From Bacillota bacterium (lineage in GTDB: Bacteria > Bacillota_E > JAJZYS01 > JAJYTV01): 22,254 bases of DNA. How positions within the stretch are numbered: the first letter of the stretch is position 1; each line of letters opens with the position of its first letter. The position numbers and the translations under genes are program-made. The notes beneath the pieces are model-generated. The model made no database searches. It was not told the origin of the DNA and worked only from the letters and a program-made list of their open reading frames with translations. Where the stretch lies: the NCBI GenBank assembly GCA_021845645.1, contig JAJZVM010000061.1:1-22254 (forward strand), read 5' to 3'. Below, in pieces: positions 21,866 through 22,254 of this stretch.

Positions 21866-21867
21866 CC

Positions 21868-22254
21868 TTGGGCCCGCCGGCACCTACCTGCGAGGTCCGC
21901 GCGGTGCTGTTCGACGCGGGCAACACCCTGCTCGACCTCGACTGCGCCTTTCTCGCCGACCTCTGCGGCAAGCTGGGCCTGGCGGTACGTCCCGCCGAGG
22001 TCGGGGCGGCCGCGGCCGGCCATCTGCGGCGCCACAGCAATCTCTACGGCTCCCCGCCGGCCGCCGGCGATACCTCGGACCTCCTTCTCGGCTCGTTTCG
22101 GGCGATCGGCGAAGCGCTCGGCCTGGGGGCGGCCGCCGCCGCCGACTTCGCCTGCGCCGCCCGGCGGGAGGACATGCGGGATCCACGGGGCCTCTGGCGT
22201 TGTCCGGTCCCGGCGGCGCGGGCCACCCTTGCGGCGCTCGCCAGGCGGGGCCTG
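21868..22254 (+). CDS. HAD-superfamily hydrolase, N-terminal part (cut by window edge)
   Basis: An open frame of 129 codons runs to the right edge. It begins with the first HAD motif in a typical setting: VRAVLFDAGNTLLDLD, where the aspartate of DAGNT is the nucleophile. The helical cap region follows (FLADLCGKLGLAV and beyond), and the visible end (VPAARATLAALARRG) is the usual helix before motif II. The product would be a haloacid-dehalogenase-type phosphatase such as a phosphoglycolate phosphatase relative; substrate cannot be told. The TTG start is 2 nt behind the SDR stop with a weak G-rich site upstream, suggesting a two-gene operon with the SDR. Confidence 0.8.
   Translation, partial: MGPPAPTCEVRAVLFDAGNTLLDLDCAFLADLCGKLGLAVRPAEVGAAAAGHLRRHSNLYGSPPAAGDTSDLLLGSFRAIGEALGLGAAAAADFACAARREDMRDPRGLWRCPVPAARATLAALARRGL

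Noticed and set aside
1..22254. CRISPR arrays, tRNA or rRNA genes
   Set aside because: I looked for regularly spaced repeats, tRNA T-loop/acceptor patterns and rRNA stretches on both strands and saw none.

Overview
The window is a GC-rich (about 70% by eye) bacterial segment with tightly packed operons, many GTG and TTG starts and strong purine-rich Shine-Dalgarno sites. A folate-dependent tRNA methyltransferase gene (trmFO), a RocB-like M20 peptidase, a DUF1360-type membrane protein and family-5 peptide transport lipoproteins together suggest a deep-branching, high-GC Bacillota lineage of the Sulfobacillus/Thermaerobacter/Symbiobacterium kind. This is inference; there is no rRNA or tRNA in the window to confirm it.

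Region 1 (1-5207, minus strand) is one acyl-CoA oxidation operon. Read right to left it holds a PRC-barrel protein, an acyl-CoA dehydrogenase, a two-gene MaoC-type hydratase (FAS1-like dehydratase subunit plus MaoC subunit), a FabG-like short-chain dehydrogenase, etfB, etfA and the start of an MBL-fold hydrolase that runs off the left edge. The dehydrogenase would pass electrons to the co-encoded EtfAB, the MaoC pair would hydrate the enoyl-CoA and the dehydrogenase/reductase would oxidise the hydroxyacyl-CoA. No thiolase or acyl-CoA ligase is present in intact form.

Region 2 (about 5290-7480) is a decay and insertion zone. It contains a frameshifted chimeric relic (iron-type alcohol dehydrogenase N-half joined to an acyl-CoA synthetase C-terminus), a clearly lower-GC lipoprotein gene with its own promoter and terminator hairpin, and the 3' end of an IS1595-type transposase gene. 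Next to it is trmFO (7481-8827, minus).

Region 3 (9125-15848, plus) is a peptide uptake and breakdown operon: a lipoprotein peptide-binding protein, two DppB/DppC-type permeases, an M28 aminopeptidase-like protein and a RocB-like M20 peptidase. It has no ATPase genes of its own and ends at a perfect 17-bp hairpin shared with two small convergent genes (an ABM-domain monooxygenase and a DUF1360-like membrane protein).

Region 4 (16938-20684, plus) is a three-gene VWA / PP2C phosphatase / membrane-associated protein kinase module of the TerY-P or E. coli YegL-YegK-YegI type. The kinase carries Arg where the catalytic Lys is expected and ends in a long coiled coil around a helix-hairpin-helix domain. 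It is followed by a possible BNR-like relic on the other strand, a short-chain dehydrogenase with an unusual active site, and the 5' part of a HAD-type hydrolase cut by the right edge.
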